Origin: Chryseobacterium phosphatilyticum
GTDB taxonomy: Bacteria > Bacteroidota > Bacteroidia > Flavobacteriales > Weeksellaceae
Assembly (NCBI RefSeq): GCF_002899825.2
Contig: NZ_PPED02000004.1
Location: 310,001 to 374,000, forward strand
DNA: 64,000 nt
Direction of reading: 5' to 3'
Part shown: positions 60,944 through 64,000 of the stretch, in pieces
How positions within the stretch are numbered: position 1 is the first letter of the stretch
Layout of the letters: every line of letters begins with the position of its first letter
The notes under the pieces: generated by a model
What the model was told of the DNA's origin: nothing
What the model saw: only the letters and a program-made list of their open reading frames with translations
Database searches by the model: none
Translations under genes and position numbers: made by a program

Positions 60944-61981
60944 ATGAAAAAGACAACCATTCTTTCTTTGGACGGGGGTGGAATAAGGGGGATTATCACC
61001 TGCATTATTCTACGCTACATAGAAGAACAGCTCCAGTATTATGATAAGCCGAGTGCCAAACTGGGAGATTATTTTGATCTGGTGGCAGGCAGCAGCACGG
61101 GAGGTCTGATTGCTTCTATTATTTTATGCCCCGATGAGACCCGAAAAGCAAAGTATTCTATCCAGAAAGGATTAGAATTATATGCTGAAAAGGGCGGCGA
61201 CATCTTCCAGGTTTCTTTTTGGGAAAAACTGGTCAATCCGTTTGGATTATTGAATGAAAGAATTTCTCAGGACTCATTACAAAAAAACCTGAACGACTTT
61301 TTTGGAAATCTGGAACTGAAAGAATTAATAAAACCATGTTTGATAACAAGTTATGATATAGAGAACAGAAGGGCAAAACTTTTCAACTCATGGAAAGCCC
61401 ATCTCAGCACAGATAATTTTTATGTAAAAGATATCTGTAGAGCGACGTCCGCTGCCCCTACCTATTTTTGTCCTGTTCAGATCAAATCAATGTACGGACA
61501 AATCTTTAGCCTGATCGATGGGGGGATGTTTGCCAATAATCCTGCACTTTGTGCGTATGCGGAAGCTCGGAAAATTCCTTTTGCAGAGATTTTAAAAAAT
61601 CATCAGAAAGCGAATCATCCTGGAGTAAATGATATGATCATTGTATCCATCGGAACAGGGATTGAGGCCAGACCTTATTCTTTCAAAAGATTGGAAAAGG
61701 CAGGAAAAATAGGCTGGGTAAATCCGATAATTGATATTTTAATGTCTGCTAATGCAGAAACAGTAGATTATCAGCTTGCACAGATGTTTCAGACTTTAGG
61801 CTTAAGAAATCAGAAGAACTATTACCGTTTGAACCCATCGTTAAAAAATGCCTCTCCGTCAATGGATAATGTAAGACGCTCCAATATTGAAAATCTGATA
61901 CAGGCCGGATTAAGCTATATTGATGACAACAGAGAAGTTTTGAATCAAATCGTTCAAAAACTGATTAGAAATAAATTATAA
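60944..61981 (+). CDS. Patatin-like phospholipase
   Basis: A 345-residue lipid acyl hydrolase. The oxyanion loop is DGGGIRG (residues 10-16), the nucleophile elbow GSSTGG gives Ser51, and the DGG motif SLIDGGMFANNP gives catalytic Asp192. The catalytic dyad is complete. There is no signal peptide or membrane span, so it is cytoplasmic unless released or delivered. It resembles CapV-type and other bacterial patatins, but no CD-NTase gene is in the window. It is expressed from its own copy of the shared promoter and ends in a strong terminator. Confidence 0.92.
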   Translation: MKKTTILSLDGGGIRGIITCIILRYIEEQLQYYDKPSAKLGDYFDLVAGSSTGGLIASIILCPDETRKAKYSIQKGLELYAEKGGDIFQVSFWEKLVNPFGLLNERISQDSLQKNLNDFFGNLELKELIKPCLITSYDIENRRAKLFNSWKAHLSTDNFYVKDICRATSAAPTYFCPVQIKSMYGQIFSLIDGGMFANNPALCAYAEARKIPFAEILKNHQKANHPGVNDMIIVSIGTGIEARPYSFKRLEKAGKIGWVNPIIDILMSANAETVDYQLAQMFQTLGLRNQKNYYRLNPSLKNASPSMDNVRRSNIENLIQAGLSYIDDNREVLNQIVQKLIRNKL

Positions 61982-62026
61982 GCTAAAAAGCTTATAATGA
62001 ATGTAAATAAGCTTTTTAGCTTATAA
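61976..62026 (+). terminator. Strong hairpin overlapping the patatin stop codon
   Basis: A perfect 20-bp inverted repeat (61976-61995 with 62007-62026, 11-nt loop) includes the stop codon TAA at 61979. It insulates the patatin gene from the tandem promoters downstream. The T-run after it is weak, but the stem is long and its right arm contains TTTTT. Confidence 0.75.
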
Positions 62027-62048
62027 AAGGTCAAAAAAAGTTTTATAT

Positions 62049-62083
62049 GCGTCAAGTTTTGTCGTTCTCCGCTACTACTTTTG
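62049..62083 (+). promoter_or_regulatory. YGWCR-pair promoter copy 3 (DUF2589 operon, distal)
   Basis: GCGTCAAGTTTTGTCG (62049-62064): CGTCA and TGTCG 10 bp apart, -7 box TACTTTTG (62076-62083) at the fixed 11-bp spacing. It lies in the 371-bp gap between the patatin and DUF2589 genes, ~270 bp before the ATG. Confidence 0.78.
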
Positions 62084-62125
62084 AATTATCAAAAAACAAA
62101 AAAAAATCAAAAAAAGATTTATAAC

Positions 62126-62160
62126 ACGACGAGTTTTGACGCTACGCAAAACGATCTTTG
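62126..62160 (+). promoter_or_regulatory. YGWCR-pair promoter copy 4 (DUF2589 operon, proximal)
   Basis: ACGACGAGTTTTGACG (62126-62141): CGACG and TGACG 10 bp apart, -7 box GATCTTTG (62153-62160) at 11 bp, one base off consensus. It is 77 bp after copy 3, so the DUF2589 operon has tandem promoters. The remaining leader (62161-62352) is AT-rich and shows no other feature. Confidence 0.7.
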
Positions 62161-62352
62161 AATAAAGAAAATAACCAGGAAAACTATAGCTAAACAAGCT
62201 TCTTTTTCTAACCCAATATCCTTTTAATTGTCAACAATTATTCTTCAGCAATCTGCTGCTGAACAGGATATCTATTACTTAACAATGAATATTAGTCTGC
62301 TAGCACTACTATATATTATTAACCAATTAATAACCTTAAAAATTTTAGAATT

Positions 62353-62928
62353 ATGGCAAATTTAGTCCAGGAATTAAACAGTTTAGATTTCAGTGTATAC
62401 ATCGGAGGGCCTATGCAGGCTGCTATTAAGGCGCAGCATGACGCTTCTATGTCACAGGTAAGCTTCATTAAAGAAGTTGGTTTTGAAGGAACCGGAGCCA
62501 CTTCAAAGCTTAGATATGTAGATTTTGTGTACAAAAAAACAGTACCGAATCCTGTTCAGGGTAATGAAACCCCTGTACAATCTCAGGTTACTCTAAGTGT
62601 TCCGTTACTTTCTATGCTAACGATTCCGGCTTTAAGAATTGATGAAATGACCATTGACTTTAATGCAAAACTAAACTCTGTAGAAACTCAGAATGTCTCC
62701 AGCGAGTTTCAGGGAAGTGCTTCTTTAAGTGCCAAGTTTTGGAAAGTTAAGTTCAATGCTTCAGCATCTTATAAGAAAACCAATTCAAGCACTTCTACCA
62801 CAGAAAAAACATACACTCTGGGAGTACATGTAAAAGCTGTAAATGATGAATTGCCTGCCGGTCTTGCAAGAATCATGGACATGCTGGAGGATGCTATTGT
62901 TGCGAATTCAACACCGGTAACTCCTTAA
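62353..62928 (+). CDS. DUF2589-domain protein
   Basis: A 191-residue protein with no signal peptide. The N-terminal sequence LNSLDFSVYIGGPMQAAIKAQHDASMSQVSFIKEVGFE is the DUF2589 (PF11655) signature, followed by a beta-rich, Ser/Thr-rich region (QVTLSVPLLSMLTIPALRIDEMTIDFNAKL ... EFQGSASLSAKFWKVKFNASASYKK). The family has no settled function. Its position behind two tandem promoters and ahead of a strong hairpin suggests the product is made in excess over the downstream genes, as for a structural subunit; this is inference. Confidence 0.8.
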   Translation: MANLVQELNSLDFSVYIGGPMQAAIKAQHDASMSQVSFIKEVGFEGTGATSKLRYVDFVYKKTVPNPVQGNETPVQSQVTLSVPLLSMLTIPALRIDEMTIDFNAKLNSVETQNVSSEFQGSASLSAKFWKVKFNASASYKKTNSSTSTTEKTYTLGVHVKAVNDELPAGLARIMDMLEDAIVANSTPVTP

Positions 62929-62941
62929 CAATATCTTATTC

Positions 62942-62967
62942 TGGATGGCTGCTCAGGCAGCCATCCA
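62942..62967 (+). repeat. Intercistronic hairpin after the DUF2589 gene
   Basis: TGGATGGCTGC (62942-62952) and its exact complement (62957-62967) form an 11-bp stem with loop TCAG; a T-rich tract follows some 14 bp later. It may partly terminate transcription or protect the DUF2589 mRNA, lowering downstream expression. Confidence 0.6.
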
Positions 62968-63004
62968 TTTTAACCCATTTTTTACTCACTAAAAAAAACG
63001 TATT

Positions 63005-63688
63005 ATGCCAAAATTACGAGAATATCTGGGAGGCATTGTCTCTGAGATTGCTGAAGCCAGAAAAATGACTGATTTACAAACAGTACAAATGGCAAAAGAA
63101 TATGCCCAGGATAACTTACTGAAACATTTTTCAATTCCCAGAATGAAAGTAGGTACTGTTGATCTTACTATTCCTTTTGCTACAGCAGGAAAATCACCAA
63201 AAATGATTTTCAGAGACTTTATCTATGACGAAATCATTCAAGCTGCTAAAACAGACTATGATCCTTCAGATATAAAAAGTGATCAGAGTTTAAAGGATTT
63301 TCTCATTAAACAGGAACCTGCTTACCTTGATCTCCTTATCAAGATTAAGGAAGAAAATACACCGACACTCACTCTTGATCAGATCGAATACCTTGCACCA
63401 ATTCCTAAAATCATTGTAGAGTTTTGCAAGTCATTATCCAATTTTAGCTGGAAATATACAAATCCTGATATTTTCCATAAAAGTATTTCCAACAGGGTTA
63501 TTCTGGAAACAAAAAAGGTAGTTGAAAAAATTGAAGATCAGGAAATCATTGTGGAAGCCAGCAAATTAATGGAACTGGATGTCAAATGCCTGATTTTTGC
63601 TAAAATGAGCGTGAGTGAAGCCGGAATGGAATGGTCAAGATATGAAGACATCAATGGAAATATTGTAGAAACTTTAATCCCGGAATAA
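63005..63688 (+). CDS. Unknown protein linked to DUF2589
   Basis: A 227-residue protein. The N-terminal part (LREYLGGIVSEIAEARKMTD ... LLKHFSIPRMKVGTVDLTIPFA) looks like a conserved module I associate with DUF2589 neighbours: a helix followed by a Pro-Arg step and beta-strand. The rest is helical and charged. No signal peptide, membrane span or catalytic motif is seen. It is in the operon behind the hairpin, with the next gene starting 3 bp after its stop, so these two are tightly coupled. Confidence 0.7.
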   Translation: MPKLREYLGGIVSEIAEARKMTDLQTVQMAKEYAQDNLLKHFSIPRMKVGTVDLTIPFATAGKSPKMIFRDFIYDEIIQAAKTDYDPSDIKSDQSLKDFLIKQEPAYLDLLIKIKEENTPTLTLDQIEYLAPIPKIIVEFCKSLSNFSWKYTNPDIFHKSISNRVILETKKVVEKIEDQEIIVEASKLMELDVKCLIFAKMSVSEAGMEWSRYEDINGNIVETLIPE

Positions 63689-63691
63689 AAC

Positions 63692-64000
63692 ATGAAAAAA
63701 TCACAATTTATTCTGGTTTCCCAATTAAAGGAACAACTTCAGGACTTCCCGAAAATAGTTTCTTCTTTGGAAAAAAAGGACCCTCTATTTGTTGAAAAGA
63801 CATTAAACTGGTTAAAAACTGTAGAAGATATTCTTTCTACAAATACCATCAGTGAAGTTTCAGAAATCGCAGGCTTCAGGAGTAAAATTCTGGCAGGAAA
63901 GATAAGTGATGAACGAGGAGTTAATGTTAAAAAAAAACAGCTGAAAATTACAGCCAATCTTCTCTATGATTCACAGAACTGCGTCCTTAATGTTCTCTTG
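63692..64000 (+). CDS. Unknown protein, start of gene cut by window end
   Basis: An ATG at 63692 opens a frame of 103 codons that runs off the window. The visible part is charged and helical (MKKSQFILVSQLKEQLQDFP ... FVEKTLNWLKTVEDIL), then turns to beta-like sequence (KKKQLKITANLLYDSQNCVL). No signal peptide is seen. It is separated by 3 bp from the gene before it. The family is not recognised from this fragment. Confidence 0.7.
   Translation, partial: MKKSQFILVSQLKEQLQDFPKIVSSLEKKDPLFVEKTLNWLKTVEDILSTNTISEVSEIAGFRSKILAGKISDERGVNVKKKQLKITANLLYDSQNCVLNVLL

Noticed and set aside
60944..61981. CBASS-type anti-phage system with the patatin as CapV effector
   Set aside because: No cGAS/DncV-like nucleotidyltransferase, Cap2 or Cap3 gene is adjacent, and the neighbours have their own promoters. 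The patatin fits the shared promoter group better. The right-hand side beyond the window is unseen.
1..64000. CRISPR arrays, tRNA or rRNA genes and complete insertion sequences
   Set aside because: Looked for by eye on both strands; no regularly spaced repeats, cloverleaf sequences, ribosomal sequences or transposase genes were seen.

Overview
The window looks like chromosomal DNA from a Chryseobacterium-like member of the Bacteroidota (Weeksellaceae/Flavobacteriia). It is AT-rich. Start codons lack clear Shine-Dalgarno sequences, and promoters follow the Bacteroidota pattern TAnnTTTG at -7. There are SusC/SusD proteins, type IX secretion tails, HMA-TonB receptors, a one-chain glycyl-tRNA synthetase and Endo F/H-type enzymes of the kind known from Elizabethkingia and Chryseobacterium. 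No rRNA, tRNA, CRISPR array or complete insertion sequence was seen.

Layout. 1-5 kb: the 3' end of a sensor kinase, its OmpR-type regulator, and a probable heavy-metal set (repeat lipoprotein, Cys-rich protein, TonB receptor with two N-terminal HMA domains). 5.2-7.3 kb: a small accessory island with an XRE repressor, a divergent hypothetical gene and three overlapping unknown genes. 7.8-40.2 kb: a large glycan-utilisation locus. Its plus-strand arm holds GntR, a GH38 mannosidase, a ROK kinase, a fused mannose-6-phosphate isomerase and a sugar porter. Its minus-strand arm reads SusC, SusD, MFS, GH130, GH92, GH125, two secreted GH18 endoglycosidases, ROK, GH92, cupin, GH97 and GH65. 40.5-60 kb: mostly housekeeping genes (AraC regulator, OsmC, TetR plus thiolase, FabF, L,D-transpeptidase-like, MsrB, DUF445, PyrD, pseudouridine synthase, GlyRS, serine hydrolase, UmuC-type polymerase, Na+/H+ antiporter) with several palindromic intergenic elements.

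The glycan locus makes sense as one pathway for high-mannose N-glycans. The GH18 enzymes cut the chitobiose core outside the cell and SusC/D imports the glycan. GH97 and GH65 could remove the alpha-glucose caps of immature glycans. GH92, GH125 and GH38 remove alpha-mannose, GH130 phosphorolyses the remaining Man-beta-1,4-GlcNAc, and ROK kinase plus mannose-6-phosphate isomerase feed glycolysis. One GH92 carries Gln where its paralogue carries the expected catalytic Glu, so it may act on a different linkage.

The most novel part is the right end (60.2-64.0 kb): an endolysin-like M15 peptidase, a patatin-like phospholipase, a DUF2589 protein and two further genes of unknown function. Each transcription unit here starts with the same unusual promoter: two YGWCR half-sites spaced exactly 10 bp, followed at a fixed 11 bp by the -7 box. 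There are four good copies in 2 kb, and a weaker fifth at 58.4 kb with no evident gene. This points to a shared, probably activator-dependent regulon joining a peptidoglycan hydrolase, a lipase and the DUF2589 operon, which runs off the window.
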